NCBI GenBank assembly: GCA_964035545.1
Contig: OZ037771.1
Span: forward strand, 10,547,408-10,611,407
Direction: 5' to 3'
Length of the DNA stretch: 64,000 bases
Source of the DNA: Bugula neritina
Lineage: Eukaryota > Bryozoa > Gymnolaemata > Cheilostomatida > Bugulidae
The notes under the pieces were generated by a model. The model was not told the DNA's origin. It saw only the letters and a list, made by a program, of their open reading frames with translations, and did not search any database. How positions within the stretch are numbered: the stretch's first letter is position 1; each line of letters starts with the position of its first letter. Shown piece by piece: positions 1-12,474 of this stretch. The position numbers were made by a program, and so were the translations under genes.

Positions 1-2
1 TT

Positions 3-3000
3 TGGTTTGAAAATTTTGTTTTTGGTAAAACTAAGGTTGCCATGAAAGTTGATACAGGTGCACAAGTTAATGTTTTGACAAGAGATATTTTTGAAAATCT
101 TGATGTAAGTAGGGAACTTAGAAAAGCTGGTACAAAGCTCACAGGCTACACTGGTCATGTTATTCCAGTAGATGGAGTCGTAGAACTGCCATTCAGTTTT
201 AGGGGTAAAACCTACAAATCTGAGTTCTATGTAACCACCGCTAAAAACACACCTCTTTTGGGCTTGCCCACCATCAAGGAGCTTGGTCTAATAGGAATAG
301 ATCAGGTAGAGCAAGTAGATACTGATAGCAGTAAGTTGATAGTTGAAGAATTCAAGGATGTTTTTGAGGGGTTTGGAAAATTAGACATAGAACACCACAT
401 TACACTAAGACCTGAGGCTAAGCCAGTAGTATGTAATGTTAGACCTGTTCCCATAAATGTAAAACCAAAGCTAAAAGCAGAGCTTGATAGGCTTGAGAAA
501 TTAGAAATTATTCAAAAATGCAACGAGCCTTCAGATTGGGTTTCACCCATTGTAGTAGCGGAAAAGCCTAACAACCAAATAAGGCTTTGCTTAGATCCTA
601 GGCTGTTGAACAAAGAGATCATGAGAGAGCACTATAAGTTGCCTACAACTACAGAGATATACAGCAGGATAGGCCAGTCAAAATTCTTTAGTACTCTAGA
701 TGCTACAAATGGTTTTCACCAGATACCACTTGATGTAGAAAGTTGTAAATTGACAACATTTATTACACCCTATGGGCGTTACAACTACAAACGACTGCCG
801 TTCGGGTTAAATTCAAGTGCTGAGGTTTTTCATAAAACAATGTGTCAAAAACTAGGTGATATAGAGGGAATTGAAATCTATATTGATGATTTGCTAATCC
901 ATGCACCTACTAAAGAGATTCATGACCGAAGGCTTAGGGAAGTTTTGTTGAGATGCCGTGAGATAAATCTGAAATTAAACCCTGAGAAGTGTGCTATAGG
1001 TAGACAAGTAGTTAACTTTCTAGGCCATGAAATTTCAGGTGATGGAATTTTGCCAAAAAGAAATAGGGCTAAAGCAATTCAGGAAATGCTGACTCCCACA
1101 TGCAAAAATGATGTTCAACGATTTCTTGGGTTTGTTAATTATATGGGAAAATTCTGCCCTGATTTGGCAAATGAAACACAACCATTGCGACAGCTGTTGA
1201 AAAAGAATACAACTTTTATTTGGGAAAAGGCACACAATAATGCATTTGTTAAAATTAAGCAACTTGTCTCAAATGCACCACTTTTGAAGCATTTTAATTC
1301 TGATGAAGAAATAACACTGCAAGTGGATGCTAGTTCATTTAGCTTGGGGGCAGTTTTAATGCAAAAAGGCCAACCAGTGGAATTTGCAGCCAAGTCATTA
1401 ACTGACACTCAGAAGCGCTATGCACAAATAGAAAAGGAATTGTTAGCAGTGTTGTTTGGCTGTAGGAAGTTTCATTATTATGTCTATGGAGGTAGCAAAT
1501 TTTTTGTGCAAACTGACCACAAGCCTTTACTAGGCATAGTGGAGAAAAACATAGAGGACACAAATCCTAGAATTAGGAGAATGCTGCTTGAGTTAATGTC
1601 CTACGATTTCAAATTAGTGTACAAGAAAGGTAATGAAATGTACATAGCTGATATGCTGAGTAGAGCATCATACCCTGGCATAGATACATCTGTAAATGTT
1701 GCTGAATTTGATCCTATGAACAAGTTGCCTGAAATGATATTTTGTTCTGACCAAGCTAAAGCAGAATACAAACAAGCAGTTTTGAGCGACAGAGAGCTAC
1801 AGGCACTCAAACTATTTGTAATTAATGGATGGCCGCCATATAGGAAATCGTGCAGCTTTGTTGGAAGAAAATATTGGCCATGGCGTAATGAAATTGGAAT
1901 TTGTGATGAATTTCTATTTGTTGGTTCAAAGCTGATGGTACCAATGCCAAAACAAACAGAAATTTTGCAAAAATTACATAAGTCACATCAAGGCATTGTG
2001 AAAACAAAGGCATTGGCAAAAACAGTGGTGTTTTGGCCTGGAATAAACAATCAAATTGAGGAAATGATTCAGTCATGCGTGCAATGTAGGGAAAACATTG
2101 AGCAGCAATGTAGGCAGCCAATGATGGCTAGTGAGATACCTAAATATCCTTTTCATACAGTAGCAGCTGACTTGTTTTCTTTGGACGGAAATGATTTCAT
2201 GTTAATTGTTGATTACTTTAGCAAGTGGTTAATTATTGAGCCATTAAAGACGACAACAAGCTCATCAGTGATTCAGTGTTTTGAGAAAACATTTGCTGAT
2301 TTTGGGGTTGCATGTGTACTTAGAAGTGATAATGGGCCCCAGTTTACTAGTCAACAATTCAAAATATTTTTGAATGAACAAGGCATTGAGCATTTGACAT
2401 CTTCACCAGGGTATCCACAGAGTAATGGGTGTGCAGAAAGGTACGTTAGGACTGCAAAAGCTTTACTAAAAAAATGCAAAGCTGAAGGCAAAACATTTTA
2501 TGGTGGTTTGAGAAATTTGAGAAACACTCCAATAAGTGATAAAATACCATCGCCAGCTGTACTACTACAAGGTAGAGTGCTGCCAGACACTCTTCCTAGA
2601 GATTTGAAAACGCTTTTTCCAAATAGCTATGACAAACAGATAATTCAAAATGAATTTGAGATTGTCAAATCTACGCAGAAATTAAATTATGACAGACATG
2701 CTAAGTCTGAACTTTCAGTTTTAAAACCTGGTCAGAGAGTTCGTGCAAAAATTAATGATAAGGGGATTTTGGGAAAAATTCAGAAACAAGACCTGACTGG
2801 TCCAAGGTCATACTGGGTAGTAACCGACGAGAATAAATTGTACCGTAGAACTAGAGGGGATATAACTTTAACAAATGAGCCTCAACAAATACCTACTCCT
2901 GTATTGCCCCCTATGCACAGATCTATCCCTGCCGTACCTGGCCCTCCTATAGATCAAGCTGATGATTCAAACAGTTCACAATCTGAAAATAGTTCGAATG

Positions 3001-3077
3001 TAAATCCTCCAGGTGCATATAGAACTCAGAGAGGAAGGTTAGTTAGAAAACCAGAGAGATTAGGTTATGACATATAG
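3..3077 (+). mobile_element. Ty3/gypsy-type retrotransposon pol polyprotein (5' end outside the window)
   Basis: A long open frame encodes an LTR-retrotransposon polyprotein. The frame is already open at the window edge, so the true start lies upstream; the first ATG in the window is at 42. Counting from it, the order is: aspartic protease with DTGAQ near residue 4; reverse transcriptase with LPFGL near 253 and catalytic YIDDL near 280; RNase H with VDAS near 428 and TDHKP near 492; integrase with an HHCC zinc finger (about 646-685), catalytic D near 709, DNGPQF near 764 and the E in the SNGCAERY segment near 800; then a proline/serine-rich tail. Protease-RT-RNaseH-integrase order is that of Ty3/gypsy elements. 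No frameshift or stop interrupts it, which suggests a young copy. No gag or env is seen in the window. It lies just upstream of exons of a cellular gene on the same strand. Confidence 0.96.
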
Positions 3078-3261
3078 AATTAACGATAACATGCCATGGG
3101 TAGTAGTTGAGCTTTAGACCAGCACCTAGCAATTAATAGCATGCAGAGTTTGTATTCATTTATTATGTCATTATAATCATTAGTGAGAATTAGTTTAGTT
3201 GCATGCCAACTTTTCATCATGCTTATACTGTTGTTTTATGCTTTTCTATTATAAAACATTT

Positions 3262-3273
3262 AGAAAGGGGAGA
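3262..3273 (+). other. Polypurine tract of the Ty3/gypsy element
   Basis: The purine run AGAAAGGGGAGA lies directly before a TGTA that begins the candidate LTR. This is the expected place and composition of the plus-strand primer site. Confidence 0.75.
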
Positions 3274-3534
3274 TGTAGTATAATGTTGTTTACAATTGCT
3301 GAGTTATTTATATACCTAACAGTAATATGCTATTAATATATATGATGTCGTAGATTTGTGATTCATTCCTATGTTATATATATATACCTTACACTTATGA
3401 TCAGCAGCAGTTCTTTCTATGCTGTCAAGCTGTATACTTTATACCTTACAATAATAAACGTCACGATACATTATTCCAATGGTCTCATCTTAATTATTAC
3501 CCACGCAAACGTACAACAAACAAGAAACATTACA
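3274..3534 (+). repeat. Candidate 3' LTR
   Basis: The segment starts TGTAGTATAATG right after the polypurine tract and ends CATTACA, giving the TGTA...TACA ends usual for LTRs. An AATAAA at 3453-3458 would serve as the LTR polyadenylation signal. The 5' LTR is outside the window, so the right boundary and the target duplication (perhaps GTAAT at 3535-3539) cannot be verified here. Confidence 0.6.
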
Positions 3535-3594
3535 GTAATATAATATATAACATGATAATATAATGTTATAAATTTATATTTCTTGTGACCATAG

Positions 3595-5224
3595 ACAAAA
3601 AAACTGGATTTAAGGAAGTCGGTCATATTGCGTCAGGCTATGATAAGAGATGGCAGCCCTCTCAATAGTTCCACGTATAGACTGAGCTCCCCAGATGTGT
3701 CTCCAATAGCCTCGGAGTCTACCAGTGATGATTCGACAAGTGACAGCTCCCTGGATGTAGAAGATGATGTGTTTCATAGTGAAGATAGTCAACCAAAATC
3801 AGGTTCATAAATTTAGAACTTATGCACAATAAGTGAGAACATATGCTGGTACCTTTAGGATATATATCTATTTATTTATATGTTTGAGCTGCTTTAATTT
3901 CTTTTGATATGTTCAACATAAGCAACATAATAAATACTCAGCTTTTTAGATATTTCAAATAAAGTTATAAAGTGTTTAAATAACTGCCAATTCGCTTTCA
4001 AATTTTTTCAAAGCAAAAAACTTTTTTCAAATGAAATAAACCACAGTGCAAGACATAAAACACAGAATCTATCAGAGTATCACTATTTGTAACATGAAAA
4101 GTTTTCAAAAAATTTGTGATTCTTCCTCAAGTACATCAAATATTCTAAAAATACTGATAATTTGTCAATTACGCATTCATAGGGATACAAAAATAATACC
4201 ACTAAAATTTAATAAATAAATCTAAACTGTAAGTTCCAGACTGCTGGCCGGTGCTGCAATTAATAAAATATAACACTAAAACTTGTAAAAGTAGTATTTT
4301 ATAAGAAACTTAAAATGACTTGTCCAATTTTTGCTTCAATAATTGGATGGTGTGTTGTAGAGTTGCTAGATGTGTACTGCAAAGCGCTGGCAAAGGCCAA
4401 ACACACTGATTCCTTGTCTGCTGCAAAAGATATTCAGCAGAGTGTCATTGACCAGCTGGGCACAAGGAGATCTGATCAACTCATGGTGATGACTCATCAC
4501 TGCATGAATCAGATGATTGCCAGTTCTTCTCAATCCCAGCCACTCGAGTGAGTTAGCCTTGGACATAACATATGCATGTTAAGTTTGGTATTTCACAAGG
4601 AAATTATATTATATTTCAAAATTTGATTTGACAATGTACTGTAATTATAAATTTATAACAAATTACTGATAGTTAATCATTATCATCTTATTGTAGTATT
4701 CTTTCTTATAGTCATTTACACTTTTTTTCAGATAAGTAACTTATTATGGATTATCCAAACACTGCTGATAAAATATTGCAGACAATTCATTGTATTATAA
4801 TGAATTTCCTGCAACTGTTATGAAGTAGCAAATCAGAACTTGTAATAAACTTGACCCAGAGTTAAAACAGTGGTTAAATGAATAGAAATAGAAAAAAAAG
4901 TCTTGGTTAAATTTAAAATAGATTATGATATTTCCTGTGGCCGGTAGTCTACCCTGAAAATACATCATACAGTTTAGAAAGAGCACTCTGTAAACTAAAA
5001 GTATTGCTGCTGTAATATTTATGTTAAACATCTATTTATATTATACGAATTGTATTAAATGACTTGTATATTTTTCATCAGTAGGTTTTCAAAATGGTTT
5101 TAGCAGTATCTGAATCTAATAACTGTCTTATTTTAGAGAATTAAAAGCTGCTTTTGCTGAAAATAATGTATCAGAAGAGCTTTCCATGCTCATGATGCTA
5201 CAATGGTTCTTTACCAAACTATGA
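3595..5224 (+). CDS. 3' end of an unrecognised gene (last three coding exons)
   Basis: Three exons join in phase: 3595-3802, 4361-4547 and 5137-5224. Acceptors follow CCATAG, TTGTAG and TTTTAG; donors are GTTCAT (weak) and GTGAGT; the stop TGA is at 5222-5224. The first exon encodes a Ser/Asp/Glu-rich stretch (SSPDVSPIASESTSDDSTSD) that looks like a phosphorylated disordered region. The next two encode a probably helical C-terminus ending MLQWFFTKL. I do not recognise the family. Earlier exons must lie left of the window or beyond the retrotransposon, whose LTR ends only about 60 bp before the first exon. Phase agreement across both introns and the coding character support a real gene. The weak first donor is the least certain point. 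Confidence 0.6.
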
Positions 5225-5363
5225 CTCACATTTTCGATTGGTCACCTTGAAGGAGAGCATTTTCAATATCCTCAACACGATACCTCAACTAAGAAGGAAA
5301 AACTCAATTATGTTATACTTGTTATCAAACATTGTAATTAACTATATTTTGCTAATTTATTCT

Positions 5364-5369
5364 AATAAA
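5364..5369 (+). terminator. Polyadenylation signal for the gene ending at 5224
   Basis: AATAAA lies 140 nt after the stop codon. It faces a minus-strand signal (5439-5444) belonging to PABIR, so the two transcripts end tail-to-tail within about 100 bp. Confidence 0.5.
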
Positions 5370-5438
5370 AAGCTTCAATAGACTTGATTGGTATTGGTAG
5401 TATGAATACGCATGATGTTCTATACAGAAAGAAAATAC

Positions 5439-5444
5439 TTTATT
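5439..5444 (-). terminator. Candidate polyadenylation signal of PABIR
   Basis: TTTATT on the plus strand is AATAAA on the minus strand, about 920 nt after the PABIR stop at 6365. Between them (5445-6364) I see only AT-rich 3' UTR sequence and a short (GA)n tract near 6342-6364. Confidence 0.4.
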
Positions 5445-6364
5445 GAAATATTTACAGCATGATTCAGTACCAGTAATTGGTGCTCAAGAGTAACTGATGA
5501 GACAACTCCCAGCTTGCTTTGCTTTTGCAACAATGTTGACCTCATTTAGGCAAAATATTCCAAACTAAAAAGGAGCATTTCAGCATTTGAACTATAAATG
5601 AGAAGGCAGTCTACATATGAGAACTACCAAATCGGGAAAATATTTACCTGTTTTAGAGCAACACAGATATACAATAACAAAACTACCATGAGTCAGTAGG
5701 AAAATATGTATGTACAGCCCATAAAATAAAAATATAATAAAAATAATAAAGATAAAGCCAGTATGTTGATTGCAGTTGGTGGCTGCATGTCTAGCAATTC
5801 AACAGTGATTGTGCATAAAGTCCACGCCAGATAAGTTACAGCAAAAATTCTCAACTAACATTTAAACATTACAATTAGTTAATATAAAGAAGTATGGATT
5901 GAAAATTTACAACATAAAATTCTAGAATGAATTGAAAAATGTACACTTATGGGACTACTAGTCTATTTACAGTTGAGTTTTATAGAAACAGCATGGGGAG
6001 AACACTTGCCAAATAATAAAAACATGGCCAGATCCCTTCAGGCAGTTTTTAAAAAAATAAAATTTAATCACAAGGCTTTCCCAAAATCAATATGTTTCTA
6101 TCACCATTTCACTATTCAACTTTCAAATCAATAGAAGAATTTCATGATTACAACAACTGGAAAATAAATGCAATACCATCAGTGACCAAAATGACACAGC
6201 TGCAAAAATACTTGGTTAAAAAAGAACATTTCCAGATCTATATTCAATTTTAAATATGACCTAAGAGTAATTGAAAGATGTTTCTAAACTAAATCCCAGC
6301 AGAGTTTCTAGAATTATCTACTATTGTACATATTTACATATTAGAGAGAGAGAGAAAGAGAGAG

Positions 6365-9300
6365 CTACCTTGATATACTGCTAGCACTGCTACTACAACT
6401 ACTCGGTATACTCTCACTTTCCACAGTTCTACTGGTAGAGTTACTACTACTATTGTTATTATTACTGTTGGGAGTAGAGTCAAACATGTCACTTTCACTG
6501 TCAGTGGTAGTTGTACTATAAGTATCCAGTGCTGTCAAAGGACTAAACCCGCCGATAGAGCTTGGCAGAGAGGGGCATATTGGAGCGACAGTGTGGTTCA
6601 CCGTTCCTGTGGAAGAATGGTCTGAGACGCTGTCGTCAAAGCTTCCTGTTGACATGCTGCTGCAAGTGACATGAGAGAAGACAGTGAGCACAGGTACTCT
6701 GTGGATATATTCAATATTCACAGACAAGACTGCGGAGATGTCCAACAGGCAGCATTAGAAATAATATTATCATCATTAAGCTGAAACAAGATAATCCTTA
6801 TACGAAGACATGCCAAGCATGTAGAGAAAGATGTATATATTTGAGAAGATGACTGCAGCATAGTACTGTGCTACTGCTCTCTATACACCAGTTGATAAAT
6901 ACAGATATAAAAAGTACCTGTGTAACTGGGGCCGTTGTGAGGGCATATCAACACTGTTTCTCATCTGATTGTTAGAGTGTAGTTGCTGAGCTAGATGGTT
7001 AGACTGAGAGTTGAGTTGAAGAGAGGCGGGTGAGAGAAGGCTTCCACTCGATCCGGTAAAGATTCTCTTTGGCTGACTGAATCCAGACTCTGTATCACTA
7101 TCCACTGCAGTATAGGAGGAGACTATCAACATGTGTGAGGGGAGACAACTCAAATACTGAATATTCATACACATCTATTGAGTAAGAAGCAGCTATAAAC
7201 ATAACTAATAGCTGTGCAGCAGATGAGAATGAATACTATTGAGTAAAATTCTTACTTAGATTTTTAATCTAAGGAAATGTCGATCGGTGTAATGTTAAAA
7301 ATTCACAGTCAGATTTCAATTAAAACCAATTATCAGGCATTTGACGACAAGTTGTTTTTAGCCCTGTAACTTACACTTTCTCTTGTGTGTTATTGCTGTT
7401 AAAGCTGATGGTTTCAAGGTAACTATGGGACTGAGGCTGCGTCTAGCTACTCGTCTTGTAGGACTGGGTGACGGTGAAGGAGTGAAGTTAAAGTTATGAT
7501 GCAGGATCACTGGCGCTTGCATTGAGGGTGAGAAACATTGCTGTGAATACAATAGAGGAGTTGTGAACAAACAGAGAGAATACTGCTGCTTAGTGACGCA
7601 ATAAACTCACAAGTTATAACCAAATGTGCATACATGGACACTACATTGCTTGATAGCTATCTTAAATAATCATGAAAAAATTGACTAGCAGTTGGTTAGA
7701 TACGAATCACTACTCACCCTGCCAACTCTGGTGGGCGAAGGAGAACTGGCTACAGGAAATCCCGAGGTAAATATATGTAAAGATTCACTGAGAGATCGAG
7801 GTCTGTCTTTATTGGAATCCATTTTGTTAGAATCGTCTTTTGATGTATCGTCTCTATGGGTATCACCCTGGGAAGACAATGGGCTGGATGTACAGGGAAT
7901 CACCATGATAAGGAATGTGGCAGGAGTAAAGCCTTAACCATGCCCATAGTGTGCACACGATATAGGAAAGGGCCAACTCTGTCACAGCTTGTCTTCATAT
8001 TTTAAGCAAATTATGTTACTTCTAAATTTAATTTGTGTGCAATAGAATGTTTTAGTGGCAATACTGGAGAAACAGTATATGTGATATGATAACTGATAAC
8101 TATTACACGTGCTAACTCACAGGTTCAAGAGCGGTATGAGAGAACAACTCATACTAAGCAATTTGAAACTACTTCAAATAATTCAGTCAACAGCAAAATT
8201 GAAGATCTGCAAATAGTTGCTTTCTTTGAATATGCTGAGATAGAACCGATGGCACATTTCAACCCCATGAGCTAAAGCTGAGCTGCAGTACCCCACAAGC
8301 AATTGTTAAGTGATGAAGTATGGGAGCAGTAGAGGTCTAGTTTTATTAGTTTGTATATTTAATGAGAATCAAGCAGACTGTGACTTACAGCTTCATAACC
8401 CACTCCGTCAACATAGTGGCTATGGGATGCATATACTTGATATAGTGTTGTGACACTTAATATAGAAATGTGACACTTAAATTAGTAATGTATACACTCA
8501 CTATAGTGTTGTGACACTTACTATAGAGATGTGACACTTACTACAGTATTGTGACACTTATTACAGTGTTGTGACACTTATTACAGTGATGTGACACTTA
8601 TTACAGTGATGTGACACTTACTATGCTGAAGTGCTCGTCCCAGGATTGTGACATTTGCATGGACGTCTGGAGTCGGCGCTCATGTTTGATTTCGCGGTGA
8701 GCGTTTGTCTCGATTTCCTCGTCATGTTTGATTTGATGAACTCTGCTAGGTACTTTGATAGGAGTGGTTATCTGCATAGAAATACTTCCTATGTTATTAC
8801 AGATGAGTGCAACAAGACACTGTTGATACTGATCCTGCAGCTAAAGGCAACAGCTGAATATATATACTAATAGCAACAGTAAAGGTTTTTAACTGAGGTC
8901 AAAAATTATGTTCAACCATTTTCATATGTTCATATTTATAGAGTGACATGACCGACAGAAATTGATTGAGTAAACTGTGCCTCTTACTAAAACGTCTCCA
9001 CATAACAAACAAATGAGCTGACACAAAAGTATTGTATTTGCTTCATGAAGAACTAACTGCAGAGGATAAGGTTGAGCTGGGTACGCAATTGTCAAAGTGA
9101 ATAACTAAGCTCATCTCTCAGAATGTCAGGAAATTGATTAATCAGCAAAAACGATTTAATTGAACAGATGGACTGCGTAAAATAGACTGTACAAGTTGAT
9201 TAATACTGCTAGCTACAAGTAGCTTGTGTGTGTAAGTTTTATGGCACAAAGTCACTAGACTGTTGTGAGAGAGGCAAGTAGAGCCCAACTATTTCCTGTG

Positions 9301-10028
9301 AAAGTATGAGGAATGGCAGCTTACAACCAGGACCTTCTTGTTGAATTATGTAATCCTATAAGTTCTATAGACACTTACCCACAAACTCACGGCTCTCTGT
9401 CGCCAACTCTTCCCAAAAACAAAATTTGGTACAATAATAGCCAATCAAATGAAGGCGACTGACTGAACACTCAGTATACTTACATGGTTTGACGTATTAG
9501 GAGTAACCAAACTGCTAGTACTGTAATGCCTAACTCGCAGCTTTGTGTCAACAGGCCGAAAACCCGATTGAGAAGGACTTCGCTCAAAAAGGCGTACGGC
9601 ATTCAAGCTACAACAAAGAAGAAAATCTGCATCACAAAAACATCGCAACCGCAAAACTAGCTTAGTTGTCTTGAAGCACTTCAAGTTGATACTAAGCAGT
9701 CTTGAGACATGATCCCAGACTCAACTGTCTACTAGACTTACATGCCAGTAAGACTTACCTGCCTGTGACATTTACCTATCTACTAAATTTACCTATCTGC
9801 AAGGCTTACCTGGCCAAGAGATTTACCTGTCTACAAGATTTACCTGAGAGATTTATTGGTTGGTTTGTCAGTGTCATCGAGGGTGTGATTGCGAGTAGTG
9901 TTTGAGAGAGGAGGTGGCTCCTCACTGCCAGCTATCAAGTTAATCATAGGAGCACTAGAGCTCCTCTGTAGAGTAGAGCCTGCTGTGTGGGGTGGCAGAT
10001 CCCCATCCACTTCCATCTCAGATGCCAT
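6365..10028 (-). CDS. PABIR: PABIR/FAM122 family PP2A-B55 inhibitor (complete, 7 coding exons)
   Basis: Exons on the minus strand: 10028-9844, 9607-9484, 8771-8622, 7867-7718, 7540-7375, 7104-6918, 6659-6365. All introns are GT-AG and all phases agree, giving 418 residues. The start MASEMEVDGDLPP, then RSSSAPMI, matches the family N-terminus. Exon 3 holds the conserved RVHQIK short linear motif followed by an Arg/Glu-rich helix ending SWDEHFS. In the human protein this region binds the B55 subunit and blocks the PP2A active site. Exon 5 carries QCFSPSMQ, SPSPTRR and RRSLSPI, and exon 6 QPKRIF, all family signatures. The protein is longer than human PABIR1 (287 residues), mainly through a Ser/Thr/Asn-rich C-terminus. 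Expected role: nuclear/cytoplasmic inhibitor of PP2A-B55 in cell-cycle control. That role is inferred from the family. Confidence 0.9.
8438..8622 (-). repeat. 20-bp minisatellite at the 5' splice site of PABIR intron 3
   Basis: About nine copies of a 20-bp unit; on the minus strand several read GTAAGTGTCACA. The array begins exactly at the donor of exon 3, whose first intron bases are GTAAGTGTCAC, so the functional splice site is one of the repeat units. Confidence 0.85.
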
Positions 10029-12084
10029 TTACTAACACAGCTTCCTGCAACTAATAGATGCCTCTGTTTGACATTAAGAGTCCATGACTAAACTGTAATG
10101 AGTATATATATGTATATGTAAGGGTTAGCTCTGCTTCTGCACGATTGATTAGAGTATTGCAAAAACTTACAGTCTTAAATAAAGTACATTAGCACTTTAC
10201 TCATCCGAAACTGAGGTTAAACATGATGTATAAATACCATATCATTAAATATCTATAATTGTTGAAAATTTATTAACCAATATTTAGTAAAGTTATTTAC
10301 AATATTGTACATGTCTTATTAACTACTGCTTTAGCTATTTGTTTTTAGCATTTTAACTAGGTTAATTGCTACTACATGAGAAATACTGATTGCTGAATTC
10401 TTTAAAAAGCCTTTACAAGAAGTAGGAAAGCACAAATTTTGTAACAATGGATAACTTTAAAAGTCATCAGTTGAGTCAGTCTTTTTGAAATGTTTTAAAT
10501 GAGTGGTCACAGCCAAAGCAATGCTAAAATGACAATTGTACTAAAAATTCATCAAAATTATAATTTAACAACAATTTTCAATTTAAATTTTACAGGGAAA
10601 AGCTAAAAACAGATTTTCACCTAATTAGCGGAGACAATGTAAAATCATTAACTCATTATACGTTATATGATGATTTACCATAATCTTCAAGTTAACTTTA
10701 ATCAGAGTGTGACCAAATTTGTTAGTACTGCTCAATAGTGAGTCAAGAGCTTCAAATTGTAACTATAATAGTTTTAGCTATTGCTAGTATATAAAGTTGA
10801 ACACTTCATTTGAGTCATTTCACTTAATTTAATGCACACTACATATCTCTAGTTTACAGCCAAGTTTCACAATGTACATAGTTTTTTGTCCTAAACTAAA
10901 AAAATAATAAAAAATACAGATGAATAATCAAGGATTTTTAAGTTTGGTTGATTTTTTATGTTTTTTTTTAATTTTTAGTAAACTAAGTTGCGCGGACCGT
11001 GAGGGCTTTTCCACCACAGTCCGAATTTCTGTATTTAGCTCATATAAAAATGATGGTCTGCTTTAACGTTGCAGGACCCCTCCAAGGCTTTTTTGCTATG
11101 CATAGTTAGAATACGCACATAATTTTAATGAATTTTGAACAAACTCTAATTTTTGGTCATTATTTGCTGATGCATACTGAACAAAGTAAAATGACTCGTT
11201 TACTCAATTTGTGAGTGTTGAACTCAACCTGATCTGAATTAAATCTTTTTGCAGTACAAAATGAAGGTGATCATCACAATACGTTGGGTAGTACAACAAA
11301 TGCCGCACAATGTGAAAGCGAAACTGAACATTCACAAATACAATGCTGACATAAAACCACAGCTTATTTTTTATTTTAGTTTTGTAAGCCTAAGCACATC
11401 TAAGCCCAAGTTAAATTGAGTTAAGTATTGAAATTCCTTATTTCGAATCATTTGTAATAAAGACTTGCAGTTATTCTGTAAAATATGGGTCAACTGAAGT
11501 CTGAAACAATCAAACGTGAACTTCAATATTTTTAAAAAAACCTAATATTTAAACTTGAAAGTTTTCAGGAGTATTTTAATAAAAGTTACTAAAAGCTAAC
11601 AACATAGCCAAATGACGTTGATAAATGATAAGTAATATAATAAAAAAACCGCTGCAAAATATATTAACAGATGAAAATTATCTGAATACGTTTAATCATT
11701 ATGGGTAAATCAATTTTGAAGCAGCTAAAGATATTAATTACTAGTTAGTAGTTACTATAGAAAAATCGAATCAAAACAACTAAAATACTTACTAGCTCGA
11801 GCACTTCAAAATCCTTATTTCATGTTGAACAAAATTATTCATTTGACTTGCTCAACTAATTAATTTAATTAAGTGACTATTATTGATTTGTTTGAAATCT
11901 TGAAAAATATGCAAATCAAAATGGGAGACTGCTGCTGTAGTTTGGAGGTATTATTACCATTTAGTTGAGTGCTTTATATTGTTAATTTTTTATAGACCAA
12001 TAATAAGTAACAATAAATTTTAACTACTGAACTATTTTGTTTTAATATGCTGAATACATGTAGTTACTTTTTATTTTCAATAGA
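10029..12084. other. Gene-free intergenic DNA
   Basis: AT-rich sequence upstream of PABIR. I find no coding exon, RNA gene or clear repeat family. The PABIR promoter must lie in its first part, but no defined element can be picked out. Confidence 0.6.
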
Positions 12085-12474
12085 CTTTTTTCGGAGGTCC
12101 CCAATGTTTCCCCTTACAATTAAGAGTTGTGTCCTCCCAAAATGAAAATTGTTGAACAAAATAAACTTGAATGCATTTTGTACCACTTCAGCACTGCACA
12201 GCGTCCAAAACCACAAAAAATGCTTTCAAGTTTCTTTTCTTCAAACTTTTTCATAAAAAAATACTTTTAAAAAATCTTTGAACTGCTAATATGTGTGCTT
12301 ATACCAAAATATTTATCCCCTAAAAGAACAATTATATAGCATAATTAGAATTTTAAATAGCAGCCAAACTTCAAATTTTTAATGAGTTTGCTCTTTATAC
12401 AAAGGTTCAACCTATTCACTTTGGGAGGAAACAACTCTTAATTGTAAAGGGAATATTGGGGACCTCTGAAAAGG
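12085..12474. mobile_element. MITE with inverted repeats of about 70 bp
   Basis: The left end (TTTTCGGAGGTCCCCAATG...) and the right end (...ATTGGGGACCTCTGAAAA) are inverted copies. They stay similar for about 70 bp inward, through TTACAATTAAGAGTTGT and CCTCCCAAA. The roughly 250-bp core codes for nothing. This is the shape of a non-autonomous DNA transposon. The superfamily is not clear from the ends. Confidence 0.8.
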
